In this document: one piece after another, positions 11,338-46,724 of the stretch
Numbering within the stretch: position 1 is the first letter of the stretch
Layout of the letters: each line of letters starts with the position of its first letter
Origin: Gordionus sp. m RMFG-2023
Lineage: Eukaryota; Nematomorpha; Gordioida; Chordodea; Parachordodidae
DNA: 64,000 nucleotides
Direction: 5' to 3'
Assembly: GCF_954871325.1 (NCBI RefSeq)
Contig: NC_088775.1
Coordinates: 18,391,561 to 18,455,560 of the forward strand
Notes under the pieces: model-generated
What the model saw: the letters and a program-made list of their open reading frames with translations, nothing else
Told to the model about the DNA's origin: nothing
The model's database searches: none
Position numbers and translations under genes: made by a program

Positions 11338-13600
11338 AACGAATATCGGTTCAGTTTCAGATACAAATAACAGTTCAAGTTCATAAAATGGTTCAGTTGG
11401 ATGTTTAGCTTGGAATTAAGAATTCTTGCGAATATTATCTGGAAATTTATTGAAAGAAAATATTTCCAAAATTCCCAATTTTAATAAATCATGTAAAAAT
11501 TAAATTTTCCTCTAATATCTACTTGATTTCAGATGTTTGGGCAAAAATTAGAGATGAAAGCATAATAAATATTATATTAACTACCCCTCAGCCTATATTC
11601 TTCAATCAGTTAAACCTGGCTCAACAGTCATACGGATATCTTATATCACATAAGAAATTATAAAGATAATTAGTGTTTCTAGCCGTCGGTCCTGTCTTAT
11701 TTTTCTAAGACAGGACTAAACTTCAGACCCTTAAGTTGGAAGCCCGACTTTGGGAGCAGTGGCCCGGTACAGTACTATCTTATAAAGCGAAGCACGATAA
11801 AAATTAACATTTGTATATACGAATTTGATAAAAGCGATTGTTGTTACACAATAACTGTTAAAAAACAATTTTTTTTGCTCTTCTCTTCCCTTTTCATGGT
11901 TGGAGAGACTAGAACTACAATGAGTGATTTAACCCAATGGTCCGCCCTCCCATTATTTTAAAAGAATCTAACGATCTTTTGCTCTCGCATCTATAGTTTT
12001 TTCGCAAAATTTACTCGCCCACCCATTTATCTAAAAATTTTGTATAACCTGCTAAATTATATATTTTAATGTTTTCCACTTAAACTTAAGCTCATTGCAG
12101 ACTTCCAGGAGACACCTGGGATTTTTTCTAGAGTTTATAATATGCATGTGCAGTTTATGAGTTATTTTTTTTTTATAATGGGGTGGCATTTAGTTTTTGA
12201 TTACTTTTTAGATGCTGCAATTTTTGTAAATGTATAAAATAATAGAGATTTTAAATATCGGAAAACTATTTGATTTAACAATCTGTTTTATAAAAAATGA
12301 TAATTTATTAAACAATTTTTATCAAAAATTAAATTTTAAAGTTAGTAAGGATCTGGGATTAGTTTTCAGGAGTTTATACGAGCCATTTGCACACTAATTT
12401 AAATTTTATAATATGACAATAAATTATGATTTTGATTTTTTTATTATATTTTTAATTATGTATAACACAACGTTCAAAAACAATTAAAAATGTAAATTTG
12501 AAAACTTTTGATAACTTTATTTAAAAAGCCCTTTTCTAAAGAAAAGTAGAAAAAATGCGTAAAACATTTATTATAAAAAATATTTTCTTAACTTTAACGT
12601 TAGTATTTTTCTTAAAGTTTTAATCTTAAATTTTTAAAACTTTTGAAAATTATGAAACTTTTGAAACAAGTTTACAATCAACCTTCCCCAGAAAGGGTTT
12701 AACTTTCACCAAAGTTATTTTTCGGAAAAATTAGTATTGTAGTAAAAATATTTGTATATAACTTTTTAAAATAAATTCTATAATTTATATATAATATATA
12801 ATATAAGAGTAAGTTAGGGGAATAAAATAAGATATTATTTATTTAAAATTATCAAGTATATTATGTCGTTTGCCTTTCAGGGTTGGCAAGATATCCAATT
12901 TCATTTATTAAATTTTCCAATGATGTCACAAATCTATTTAACAACTTTTTAAAGCTATCGCTGCTAAATTATAAATTTAGTGACCCTTAATTCCGAGCGC
13001 GAATTTTGTCTTTTTTCTATTTTAAAAGTAAGAATAAGATGACAGAAAAAAACAAAAAAAGATTATTAAGATTAAACTTGTTAGATAAGAAACTGCCATA
13101 GGCGGAACCCGATTAAAGCACTAAGAAGTGGATTTATATCTAAGCTTAATCTATTTATACAATTTACTAGTTTATTTCTAAGCCTGATCGGTTTTTATAA
13201 TTTTATCCTTTCAGGACTTGGCCTAGACTATGGTTTAGGTAGTTGTCCTCAAAATGAATAATATACATATAAAGTTGAGCTTAAAATTTTCATTTTCAGC
13301 TGTTAAAAGTGATTCAAATTCTTTAGGAGTTCCTAATGGATCAAAGATGATAGAATTCATCCAAAACTTAAAATATTTGATAATAAAAATATCTATAATA
13401 AAGGAGAAAGAAATAAGATGTCAGGATTTGCTAGCCTTTTAGAAAATAAAATAAGAGATAGCATATTGTCGGTCACATTGCAAAATATCGTTACTGACTT
13501 TTTTTTCTGAAACAGGTTTGAAATTGCTCTGTTGTCAATTTAATATAAATTTGATATCTTATAATTATTATACCGTATGTTCTTAAAAAATTCTAAATAA
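11338..13600. other. AT-rich intergenic stretch with one strong hairpin
   Basis: Apart from the hairpin at 11689-11716 and a TIR-like 'cagggttggcaagatatcc' near 12889 with no partner found, I see nothing recognisable. A 62-codon + strand open frame at 13254-13442 begins near a possible splice acceptor (ttttcag at 13294-13300) but has no known motif. Confidence 0.45.
11689..11716. repeat. perfect 11-bp hairpin
   Basis: The arms gtcctgtctta and taagacaggac enclose a 6-base loop tttttc. It sits in a short stretch less AT-rich than its surroundings (11680-11790). It could be the end of an RNA gene or a palindromic repeat; I cannot assign it. Confidence 0.6.
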
Positions 13601-13661
13601 TATCAAAATTTAAAAGAGTTATTTCATTAGTTATCGTCACTCATAACTTAATTTACTTTAT

Positions 13662-14018
13662 TTGAATGTTACATTTTTCCAAGAAAGTAGCCCCGTTACT
13701 AGTTACACATTTTTTCCCTCCTACTTTAAAACATTAATAGCGATAGAGTCGAACGATACTAGTAAATCACAAACACATCAATTACTAAATTTTAGATCAA
13801 AGGCTAATTATTTTATGGTTAATAAAAGGCAAAACAAAACATATTTTTTTATAAAAAAACACGAAAGAACTTTAAGCAAAAAAAAATATGGTAAATGTTA
13901 TAAACTTTACTCCTGTTTTTTGGCATTATCTTTATATTTTTTGGTTTTATACGAAAAAAACTTTAAATACAAAATGATAGATTTTTTAAATAATATTTTA
14001 TTTCATAGATGGAGTTAA
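13662..14018 (+). CDS. unrecognised open frame, 118 codons, possible exon
   Basis: This is one of the longest open frames in a region where stops are frequent, so it is unlikely to be pure chance, though not impossible. The encoded sequence is rich in Lys, Ser, Tyr and Phe. It has a basic stretch (KKHERTLSKKKYGK) followed by a hydrophobic run (FLALSLYFLVLY) that could be a membrane segment. Splice-like sites exist: an acceptor ttttag near 13786-13791 and a donor gtaaat at 13891. It could be an exon of the same + strand gene as 15083-16749. No family is recognised. Confidence 0.25.
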   Translation: MNVTFFQESSPVTSYTFFPSYFKTLIAIESNDTSKSQTHQLLNFRSKANYFMVNKRQNKTYFFIKKHERTLSKKKYGKCYKLYSCFLALSLYFLVLYEKNFKYKMIDFLNNILFHRWS

Positions 14019-15082
14019 AGATTTTATTATCATTTTGTTAATAACCATAATTTTTGCAACGATTCAAAAAGCATCGGACGAGATGTTTGGAGAAAAATAC
14101 CTTCCTTTTTTACGACTCATGTTTGAAACGTTTATATAGATATGATGTAAGATCCTAATTTTGGCGCTTGAGATAGAGTAAGAGGTAATCTCATTTCTTT
14201 CGACGTTAAGTTTGATAGCTTTTATCATTTTAGTAAATTCTCACTTTTTTGAAAATTTAGATAACACAAAAAAGAATTCTCTACACAATAAGATATATTT
14301 TAAGAGCTCCCAACTTACAAATAATATATATAATTTTGATTCAATCAGTTTTTAGAAAATATACTTTTCTTTATATAGTATTTTATTATAATATATTTAA
14401 TTCTTGTTGTCATCGCTAAATAGGATTTTTTCGCATATTTATAATGATAATTCGTATTTTCTAGTTATTTATAAACATAAATTGTTAATTGATTGAATAA
14501 TTAAAAGTTTTCTCTTATATTAAATATTGATTTAAATAATTTTCAAAAAAAATAATATATGCTATTGGATTGCAATAGCCCTGCCCTTATCGTTGTGTTC
14601 TAAATATACTTCTTGAATTTTTTTAGGTAACACAAAAAATACAAAAATAAGATATTCTAGGAGCTAACTGTCTTGTGTTTTATCAATTATAATAATATAA
14701 TATTCTTTTTCCATATATTTATAATAAATGATTCGAATTTCTATTTATTAACTACTTAATTAATAAATTGCATTAATTCAAAGTTTACTTTATATAATAA
14801 ATATTTATATAAATTTATTTTTTATTTTATTGGAATACGATTTGAATAATTTTTGTTGAAACTGTCACTAATAATTGGCTAGGATAATCTGTTTAATTTA
14901 ACAAAAAATAACAAAACATCAATTATTTTAATTACATATTTGTATCTAAACATTTTAGTATATAATTTTAAATATTAAAGCAGTTGTTCGTTAAACTGTA
15001 TCAGATGTAGTCTAAAATTCATAACAACCAGCGGAATTTTAATTATCCGGGGAATGCTTAGTTTTTTCTACCATTGCCTAAA

Positions 15083-15389
15083 ACAGATTCCTTTACAACC
15101 GTTGTCACATTCTTCCAAGACTTCACATAAAATAGAAGAGAATTTCTCAGCAATATCTAATAAAAAATTCTCGTCAATATCTTCTTCTTCCGATGAAAAA
15201 TATAAAAATTGCAAACTAAATTCTGAAAATTCAAAAAACGCCTACAAAATAGGAGTCGAACTTCGCTCATTTACTTACAATGATAGCGATATGGATACTA
15301 TGCGAAATTCTTTAAATGAGTCCATCCTTTTAGAGGAAAATTTTTTCCATATTTTGGGGAAGGAAGCTTGTGAAAATTTAAAAAGAGGT
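15083..15389 (+). CDS. candidate exon A of an unrecognised gene
   Basis: An open frame runs from upstream of 15083 to a stop at 15393-15395. The proposed acceptor is 'cctaaaacag' before 15083 and the proposed donor is aga|g gtaatt, about 15389. The product is Ser-, Lys- and Asn-rich at first (a run SSISSSSDEK), then mixed (GVELRSFTYNDSDMDTMRNS). It uses all codon types and is less AT-rich than the flanks, as expected of real coding sequence. The exon would end in phase 1. That fits the proposed acceptor of exon B at 16565, giving a Glu codon across the junction. No domain is recognised; it may be a disordered region of a host protein. Confidence 0.4.
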
Positions 15390-15712
15390 AATTGAATTGA
15401 TTTCTTTTATAGATTAAATAAACTTATGTATGTTTATATTATGAGTAGATTTGTAAAAAAAATATCCATTATCTAACAGAATTTGTAACTTTATTTTATT
15501 TTTCAACGAAAATTAATTTTACCACCCTTTAGAGCAGGTCTGCATGAATAAAATCAATAGAAATTTTGGGCTAGCACATACAAGGGAAGTTACTATTAAA
15601 ATTGAATATTCTATAGAATTAATAAAATGTATTATTTTTTATCGAAAATTCTGGTGACATTGACAATTCTAAAAATAGAGCATGTCGACATTATACAAAA
15701 AAGTAAAATTAA

Positions 15713-16033
15713 GGCCTCATTTATAGTAAACGCGTTATGCTCAAGCGCTGTGTTATTTGAAGCAGCGTTATTAAAAAATTAACCCAATAAATAGGTATAA
15801 ATTTAAATATGAAGCGTTATGATGATACGCTATGATAAAATTTGAAAAACATGTTGTGATGCGTTGATAAAGAAATATGCGATACGATTATAAAAATAAT
15901 AGCGAATTCGATAAAAAGGTAAGATTTTTCTTAAATATTATATAAAATAATTATCTTTATTTTGCTTTAACTTAAATGAATGAGCTGTTATAACGCAGCG
16001 CTTGAAGATAACGCGTTTACTATAAATGAGGCC
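15713..16033. mobile_element. Harbinger-like MITE (321 bp)
   Basis: Nearly perfect inverted ends of about 35 bp (ggcctcatttatagtaaacg and onward on both sides) are flanked by direct TAA repeats (15710-15712 and 16034-16036). A 3-bp TWA-type duplication with GGCC-starting ends is typical of PIF/Harbinger MITEs. There is no coding capacity. The interior repeats gcgttatg/gcgttgat-like words several times. It lies in the putative intron between candidate exons A and B. Confidence 0.8.
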
Positions 16034-16564
16034 TAATAATATTACCCATGCGTTGAAGTTACTTATGTAATGCTTAACCATAAAACATCTCTTTGATCTT
16101 ATTCAATTACGACCAATCGCGACACCAAGGAAAGAGATATATATTCACTACAATAGTCATTAACGATTAAATTTAATCTAATTACCCTTAAAATAATTTT
16201 TATTTGAACTCTTACGAGAGAACACTTAAATAAATTTAAGAATATAACTCTTTAGCAGATCTAAATGAAGAGTCGGCGAAGAGCTATCATATTTTAAAAA
16301 TATTATTTTATATAACATAAATTTGACAATCGTTTACTTTTTTATCTAAAAAAATATTTTTGATTCATATATCCTGCTTTAACTTTGAACTCAACAATCA
16401 CATGATGAATAAAATTTATCATCAACATTTGACATAAGTTTGATATAGGTTTGAGAGAAAAAAGAAATATATATTATCTGTTTTTTTCTCCTATTTTCTT
16501 AAAATAAGCCACATTCATAATGAAAGTGAAACTAAAAATTTTTTTTCTTTTGTAAGTGATACAG

Positions 16565-16749
16565 AACTAGAAGATTTAGTTTCTAATGCTACCGAGTATT
16601 CTTTATTAAGATATTTTAGCAGGTATCAGGAAGAGCTCCCACAATCCACAAACCATTTTAAGCCGAAGGTATATTTTCAAAATACCAATATCAATTTTAA
16701 AGGCAAAGCAAAATGGGTTATACAAAAATACCTTACATTTGCTCTCTGA
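16565..16749 (+). CDS. candidate exon B, possibly terminal
   Basis: The frame is open from before 16565 to TGA at 16747-16749. A strong acceptor (ttttttttcttttg...cag) precedes 16565. From there the frame reads LEDLVSNATEYSLLRYFSRY and continues acidic/polar. A donor-like aag|gtatat at 16668 could end the exon earlier. If it does not, translation runs to the TGA with an AATAAA sequence about 12 bases downstream (near 16762), which would fit a last exon. Phase agrees with candidate exon A. I do not recognise the protein; it could also be a decayed element. Confidence 0.4.
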
Positions 16750-16990
16750 GATATAATTTCTAAAATAAAATACTTGCAAAATATTCGATTTGATATATTA
16801 TTTACATAATTTTTAGATTTTTTTTAGAAAATGAAAAAATCCTTTATAAAATTATTAAATATAAGTTATTAATAATTACTAAAAATTAACTATTTTTCCA
16901 AACAGTATTCGTAAAAGTGTTTGTATTTAAATGCTTTTTTATAAATATTTATACATTTAAAATACATTTTTTTAAAAAACGTATTTGTAT

Positions 16991-17749
16991 TAGTGATCTG
17001 CAAATGGTAAAATTCCAGCCCGGCCCGATGCGAATATATATTTTGCCCGGCCCAGCCTAGAATGGATTTTATTTTACTAATGTCCGGCCTGGTTTCATTT
17101 TTTTATTAAAGTTGCCCTGCCCGGTTGTTTAAAATCACTGCGGTTATTTAAAATAAACCTAACCTGAAATATTTGTAATTGAACATCTAAATAAACAATT
17201 AATTATAGTATTGAGAAGTGGTTAAATTAAAAACAATATAATTTATGGATTATCACTTCTATCAAATATCAGAATTCACCAATAAGTCTAATACATTACA
17301 AAATAAGTCCTATTTATGTCAATAATAATTTGACCTTGATTTAAGATTAAATTAAAATAAAAAAACTTAATAAAAATTTGTCATCATTAAAATAATAAGC
17401 CAATAAATATTATTATATTGATAAAATTAGGACTTAGAATAATCTATATATATAATCACGGTAATAAAAAAATGAACGTTTTCGAATAATCTTAATGTTA
17501 ATTTTTATTTTTCTTATCAACTTTCCTATCATCTTAATGTTAATTTTTATTTTTTCTATCAACTTTCCTATCCTCTTAATATTAAATAAATCGATGGAGA
17601 CTATATATCTCTAATGTTAAATTTTAAGAAAATTTTTTGTACATCACGGGATATCAATACGGTATTAATTCTATAACCGGACCTGAAATTTTTTTAAAAA
17701 AAACTCCGAGTGAGGCTGGGCCTTACAAATGGTACATCTGCAGGTATAT
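16991..17749. mobile_element. hAT-like element with GGCCCGG ends
   Basis: The left end 'gatctgcaaatggtaaaatt' followed by 'ccagcccggcccg' mirrors the right end (reverse complement 'acctgcagatgtaccatttg' followed by 'taaggcccagcc'). Ends of the same type occur at 56032-56342, 58150-58281 and 60168-60826. The interior is AT-rich and non-coding and includes a tandem duplication (17488-17576). No clear target duplication is seen. It ends about 150 bp before the first visible PKA exon. Confidence 0.7.
17488..17576. repeat. two tandem copies of a 44-bp unit
   Basis: The words 'atcttaatgttaattttta' and 'ctatcaactttcctatc' recur in order with one or two differences. It is a recent local duplication inside the hAT-like element. 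Confidence 0.75.
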
Positions 17750-17895
17750 GATTTAAGTAATAGGAAATAATATAATTATTTTATTAGAAAATGTGATAAG
17801 TTTATTAGAACAAAATATTGGCGACTTCTTATTAATTATATTATGCTACTCAATATTTAATTTATATTTCATATATTAATAAATATATTTTTAAG

Positions 17896-40910
<23,015 letters not shown>

Positions 40911-42095
40911 GATATCAACTAAAATTCGAAACTATTACCAAAATTTATATATATATAATGCCTTCAATAATTATTAATATTGTATAGTTTTATTAATTAC
41001 ATTACAATTATACATAACAAAAGTCAAATTTTATTTATTTATAAATCAAGAAATATGAATATTAAAATTAGTTATATTCCATAGACTTTAATTGTATTTT
41101 AGCAAAGACAGTTTTGCCAGTTTTTTTGTGAAACATGTCCCACCTAGTCCGTCATATCTAAGGCGACAAACCTTAAGATTTAAATTTTCAGATATCTTTC
41201 GTTTAATAATTATAAACTTTAATCGTTTTAAAAAAATTTAAATTTTTTCCTGTATATTTTGGTTAAACTAATTAATGAGGTGTTTTTAATTATTTTATTT
41301 TTATTCTAATTTATAATTTGTTGGACTAGCCATAATCGTAAAAAATTAGATTTATTACAAATGATAGGTGAAATAGGCATAAGAAGAGATCTTGAGAGTG
41401 CGTCTAGATTTCTAGTAATATTTCATTTGTATTCTTTATTTTGATTTTTTAAATTATATTATTAATTAAATATTTTTTTTATCCATTTAATTTAAAATGA
41501 GGATTTATCTTTGGAGAGTTCTTTGTGTTGCAGGCCAATATATACTGATAATCTTTAAATACGCCCAAATAGAATAATAATAACAGATAATTAGATAAAA
41601 ATAACGGTCCAAAATTTTCACATCATTTAAAAATATAAATAAACAAATATAGTTATATCTCTTTTAACGAGAAAAAATTTCTAAAGAGATACTAGTTACC
41701 TTATCTGATGAATGGTAAGTTACATATAATTAGTCATATGAAGCTAAAATATTTAGTTTTTCATTTTTTTAAGATGCAATATACAAATAATAAATAACCC
41801 ATGTTTCATTTTTTGGATTATATTTTTTATTATAACTTAAAATGTTGGATCTAGGTAAATAAATTTGATAGGTAGAGTAATTAAATTATTTTGCTGGCAA
41901 TTTTTTTTATTCTATTCCATTGTACTAAAAAAACAAGTTATAACCGATAAAAAAAGTAAGTTTCCTGGCACGGCCAGCTAAACTCTTAGCCAAATATATT
42001 GACTATGCTGATCTCTTATTAGAAACACTTTCATACTCCCCAAGGTAAAAAAAATAAATAACGTTTATAAAAGTTTTGATTTTAAGGATATCACT
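40911..42095. other. 3' flank of PKA-C, AT-rich
   Basis: No canonical AATAAA lies close to the stop; an ATTAAA occurs near 41060 and AATAAA near 41636. The polyadenylation site is not determined. No other feature is seen. Confidence 0.4.
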
Positions 42096-42359
42096 CAATT
42101 CGGCGGGGAAAATTCGGCGCATATCTAATACAGTTGCAATTTATTATAAATCTATTTGTATAAAACAAAAGGATGATTAAATAAAAATCATTTTAAAGGT
42201 TGGTCCTATTAATTATTTCTATTTTTTTTTACAAAAATCTCAATTTTTACTAATTGTGTAATATCAAAAAAAATTTAATAACATCAAAAATTAATAAACC
42301 AATATTTATACTCTGAATTCTTTGATAGACCAATTTATTATGTTATAAGGTATGTTGAT

Positions 42360-42468
42360 TAGTGTTATTAAAATTTTGCGCATGGATGGCAAAAAGATAT
42401 GAACCTCTAACTCGAATCTTAAATATTATTTTGGCTAAAATATTAATCGGTCGTTTTTAAAAACAATA
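42360..42468. mobile_element. 109-bp hAT MITE remnant
   Basis: A perfect 8-bp duplication ATGTTGAT (42352-42359 and 42469-42476) flanks a segment starting tagtgttattaaaa and ending ttttaaaaacaata. The body has 'gatggcaaaaagatatgaac' as in the 27735 and 29965 copies. It is internally deleted. Confidence 0.8.
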
Positions 42469-42684
42469 ATGTTGATTCAAAAAAATTCAAATTATTTTTT
42501 AGAATTATTGATAAGGGATTAACAAAAGGGAAGTGTCATGCTATTGGCATTTTCCAATCATATCTATCAATTGTATTAATTTGGAAAATAATTATTGAGT
42601 TAAAAATATTTCATTTTATAAATTTATAAAAATCCTTAAAATTATTTTATTAATCATATTAAAATTTAAATATTATGTTTAAAT

Positions 42685-43321
42685 CAGGGTTTCGAACCGA
42701 ACCGCGAACCGGAACGAACATTTATAATTTTCTGAACTGTAACCGAACCGTTATAACGAAAATATAAAAAGAGTGAACCGAACTGTAATTTTTGAACCAA
42801 TTTACCCGGTTCATAATGGTTTTTAAAAATAACTAATTTTAAATTATTAACTTAAATTTGAAATATTCATTTTTCTTGGGGGCAATTTAAATTCGTGATT
42901 CCTTTTCAAATCAGGATTTTTAATACTTAAATCGCTATTATCTTCATATAAATCTAAACCAAGTTTATGTTCTTACTTTATATACTCTAGTTAATTAGAC
43001 TAGAAAAATCTTCATGGTTAAGTAAATAAGGAATTATAAAAATATAAATTGTTTTATTTCCGGTCATGGGTTACTTTATTTGAATATTTACTGATTGAAA
43101 AGATTTTTCTCTAAGATTAAAATATATATGATTTATGATTAATTATTTTTAAAAATCAAATTTATAAAAACTGGTACCAACCGAAAAGAACTGTTATAAA
43201 TTCTAAGCCAAATTTAACTGATATAAATTTCTTCAAAAAAAAACCGAAATGGAAAAAACCTTTATAAAATTTTTAACTAAAAACTGAAACGAACCGCTAT
43301 ACTTAACGGTTTGAAACCCTG
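42685..43321. mobile_element. hAT-like MITE with CAGGGTTTCGAACCG ends (637 bp)
   Basis: The ends cagggtttcgaaccgaaccg and (reverse complement) cagggtttcaaaccgttaag are flanked by gtttaaat (42677-42684) and atttaaat (43322-43329), 7 of 8 identical. Subterminal arrays of gaaccg/aaccga words are present on both sides. There is no coding capacity. A stretch near 43057 ('tttccggtca..ggttactt') is also found near 18680 in the PKA intron. Confidence 0.85.
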
Positions 43322-44053
43322 ATTTAAATAATTTGATTTTTTTTGGATCAACATATCTTATTAATATGGTAAATTTGTCCACCAAAGAAATCTCGGTATA
43401 AATATTTGTTTATTTAATTAATTTTTTTTTGTTATTATTAAATATTTTATTGACATTAGTAAATAAAATTCAGATTTTTGTAAAAAAAAATGAAAAATAT
43501 ATTAGAACCCTCAGCATGACTTCTATTTAATGATCCTTTTGTTTTATACGAATATTATAATAAATTGCAACTGTATGAGACCCACCGAATTGTTGCCGCA
43601 CTGAATTGATGCTGTGCCGAATTGACGTGGAACCAATTTTAAGAGACTTTTTTAGGTTAATGTCAGACAACTTGCAACATTTTGTATATATTTATTATAA
43701 AAGTAATTGCATATTAATAATATGGAAAAAAAGATATCGTCTCTAAAAAAGATAAGTAATTAAATATATAATATTCTTATATTTATGATATGATATGATT
43801 ATAAACGAATTAGCGATTCCGATTCCTGCGGTTAATTAAAGTTATAGAAGGTTAAAAAAAGATTTAATATCAAAAACATATGATTTACATTATTTATTTA
43901 TGTGGGAAAAAAATATATTTATAATTTAAAAAAAAATTATAATAAACTGAAATATTTAATTTATTTCATATTATATACTAAACTCTTTATAATTGTGAGT
44001 AAAAATATCACGGCAATATTTCTATAATTATATTTAGGCAACTTTTTGGCATT

Positions 44054-44253
44054 CTAGGATGCTGCCATTAATTTCACAGAATTGTTTATTTCGATATCAT
44101 CCACTCCGCCGTTCTTATTAAAAAATAATAAAGATCTGTTATATTCAGGAAGGGAATCAATGGATACATGAGCAATTATTGGGATTTTACTAAAACTAAC
44201 ATCATCTGTGAATGGAGCGAGTTTTCCTATGGAATTTATAATTGAAGGGTTAG
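44054..44253 (-). CDS. candidate terminal exon of an unrecognised - strand gene
   Basis: On the - strand, after an acceptor-like 'ttatcatctag', 65 codons are open with mixed codon use: NPSIINSIGKLAPFTDDVSF, then SKIPIIAHVSIDSLPEYNRS and LLFFNKNGGVDD, ending at TAG. It is visibly less AT-rich than its surroundings. AATAAA follows about 100 nt downstream (near 43960). The intron before it would be phase 1, compatible with the candidate exon at 50370-50529. I do not recognise the protein. It could instead be a remnant of a mobile element. Confidence 0.4.
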
Positions 44254-44710
44254 CTAGATGATAATTTTTTTTTTAAAAAAAATATAGAATATAGAATAAT
44301 ATTTACTCCATTTAGAATTTTGATATATGGGACTTTAAATAATTTTGTTTAAATATGGTGCCATCTTTAATTAGAACATGACTAAATCCCATAACTTCGG
44401 ATCAAAAAAAATAAGATGGGGTGGATGATTATATTTTTCAACAATAAAATATAATGTGACATAAATTTCAAAAAAAAAACACTTAATTAAGTCAGATATT
44501 CGAACGTGTAAAAAATGTGGTAAAATATAAACTATAAAATTCATATTTTTCATGGACCTGGAAATGGAACAAGGACTTCTTTCCGTTCCTGTCACACTTA
44601 GGTTTCGAAAAAAAGAGCTTAATTTCTATTCTTCATTATTTCCCAATCCAATAAATAGGGCCAGGGCTAGTATGTGTAATTTTTGTCAAAATCATCATAG
44701 GTCTGAAAAT

Positions 44711-46134
44711 CAGAGTTATTAAAAGATACTTTTAAAATGGATCTAGATAGATACATTGGCTAAAAAGTTATCTAGATCCAGATACATCGCCTAAAAAGTT
44801 ATCTTGATACACATACAATTTTTATTATACTCTTATATAAGCTTTGCATAATCGTAAATTAGGATTCTATTGTGAAAATACATGAAATGAGCTAAAAAAT
44901 TTATTGACTCGATATTACATTTATCAAATAAAACTAAAATAATGATTTTTAGATTTTAATATAATCATATAATATATAAATAATGATTAAATGGTTATAA
45001 ATAATTATTAGATTTCAGTAATAAATATTTTCAAAATTTTGCATTAAGGCATCCTCGTTTATCTAAAAGACATTTTTAGCTACACTAAGTCTTTCTACCA
45101 AGGCGCTTGAAGGGATTGGGATGTATAATTTTACGAATAACAATTTTATATCAGGATAAAAAATACTAAAATCCGACATACTTTTTTGAAAAAATTATTT
45201 AAAATTTGTTGAGTATCAAAATTTAAATCATCATTAACAATCATGTCTACTGCTGTGGGGTACTGAAAAAATCGGATATTAAATAGTTTTTTTTTCTCAC
45301 AGGTTATTTGTTTGCATTCAGTTGAAGACCTTGATAATTCATCAACTAATCTTTGTATTAATTGTTTTTTTTTATTAACAGTGTTTGATTTTTTCTCTTA
45401 AAATTTAAAATTACAATTGTAAACATTTATTTAGTATCTATACCCTTAAATGTTTTACAATGTTGCAAAGAGGTAATGCTAACTGAAATTTTCGTATTTT
45501 TTGGTAGATATGGCAAACATTTTATTATCAGAGATTTGTTTTCTTTATTTTGAGACATTATTTTAAAATATACTCTATAAATTGGCTATGGAAATACTAC
45601 TGAACTTGATGCTTCATTGATTATTACTTCTTACTCTTCATTACTATTAATATTAATCTAAAATAAATTTTAAAAATTAGTATAATAAAATAAAATTAAC
45701 CAATTCTATTGAAAATAAAATTAACCAATTCTATTGTAAATAAAAATGGCAGATTCCTTAAGTTGCATTGTAATATCAAAATTTGTCTGGGTTATTGATA
45801 AACTCGGACATAATATTTAATGAATATTTATAAATATATTTTTTTATATATAAGTTTTAATATTTTATATATATGTAATTTTTCATTATAGTAGTCTTAA
45901 TATTTTTTAATATATATACATATAAATTATATGCTCATATGAAATAATTTTGCATTCAAATATTTTTATTTATATTATAAAAAGCATTAAATAAAAGTAT
46001 ATCAAAATGTATCTTAAAGTATCTAAAAACAGATACAGATATCCATAAATAATATCTAGATACAGATACTTTAATCAAAAATCTATCTAGATACAGATAC
46101 GACATTTTTATATCTAGATACTTTAACAACTCTG
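44711..46134 (-). mobile_element. hAT transposon, TATCTAGATA family, internally deleted (1424 bp)
   Basis: The ends cagagttattaaaagatact and (reverse complement) cagagttgttaaagtatcta carry subterminal arrays built on the palindrome tatctagata. The - strand has an hATC remnant near 45000-45140 (IPIPSSALVERLSVAKNV) and a finger-like N-terminal piece near 45400-45560. The core is missing. The flanks tctgaaaat and tctgctaat are similar but not identical. It is inserted in family A copy 3. Confidence 0.85.
45695..45745. repeat. 23-bp tandem duplication
   Basis: 'aaaattaaccaattctattg' occurs twice in direct succession with one change after it. It lies inside the 44711-46134 hAT. Confidence 0.7.
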
Positions 46135-46724
46135 TCTGCTAATCATATACATTGATAAATTTTAAATATTTTATTATTTTTTCTCAAGATTGATTCTAGT
46201 AAAAGTGATTTTTTACGCCAACAAGCCCCAAATTCCGGGTTTGCAGATTCAATTATTTTATTAAGTCTCTCATAAGATAATTAATATTTATATTCTATTA
46301 CTTTCATGTGATATAAATATTTACCATATACATAAATATAATTTATATAAAAATGACAAAATATGACATCCATTTAAATTATAAAAAATGTGTAAAATTT
46401 TTAATAATTTTTTTTATTTTTCTTAATTCTGTTGCATTATCATATAGAATTGATTTAAATATATATTTGTAGTCAATTAATACTTATTTTATATTAATAC
46501 ATAAATATATTATAACATATCATACATGTTAGCATAATTTGATTGATCAGACTACCTCTGAGTCTACTAGCCCCTAATTACTAATATAATTAACATCTTC
46601 TAAAAATATATTTAAACATGATATATAACTATGAAACTTTCAATGCAAAAAGAGGGTTTTAAATTTCATATAATAGCAATTTTATTATTTTCAAACACTT
46701 CATATTTTTATGCCAATATTGTGT

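Larger units (their letters stand above)
42096..43624. mobile_element. foldback-type element with about 250-bp inverted repeats
   Basis: The left arm (42096-42360) and right arm (43365-43624) are inverted copies. For example 'tacagttgcaatttattata' with 'aaacaaaaggat' on the left corresponds to 'atccttttgttt' with 'tataataaattgcaactgta' on the right. The inner ends 'aaggtatgttgatt' and 'gatcaacatatctta' also pair. The outermost part repeats caattcgg-type words, three on the right arm and two on the left. No target duplication is identified. It is host to the insertions at 42360-42468 and 42685-43321. Confidence 0.75.
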
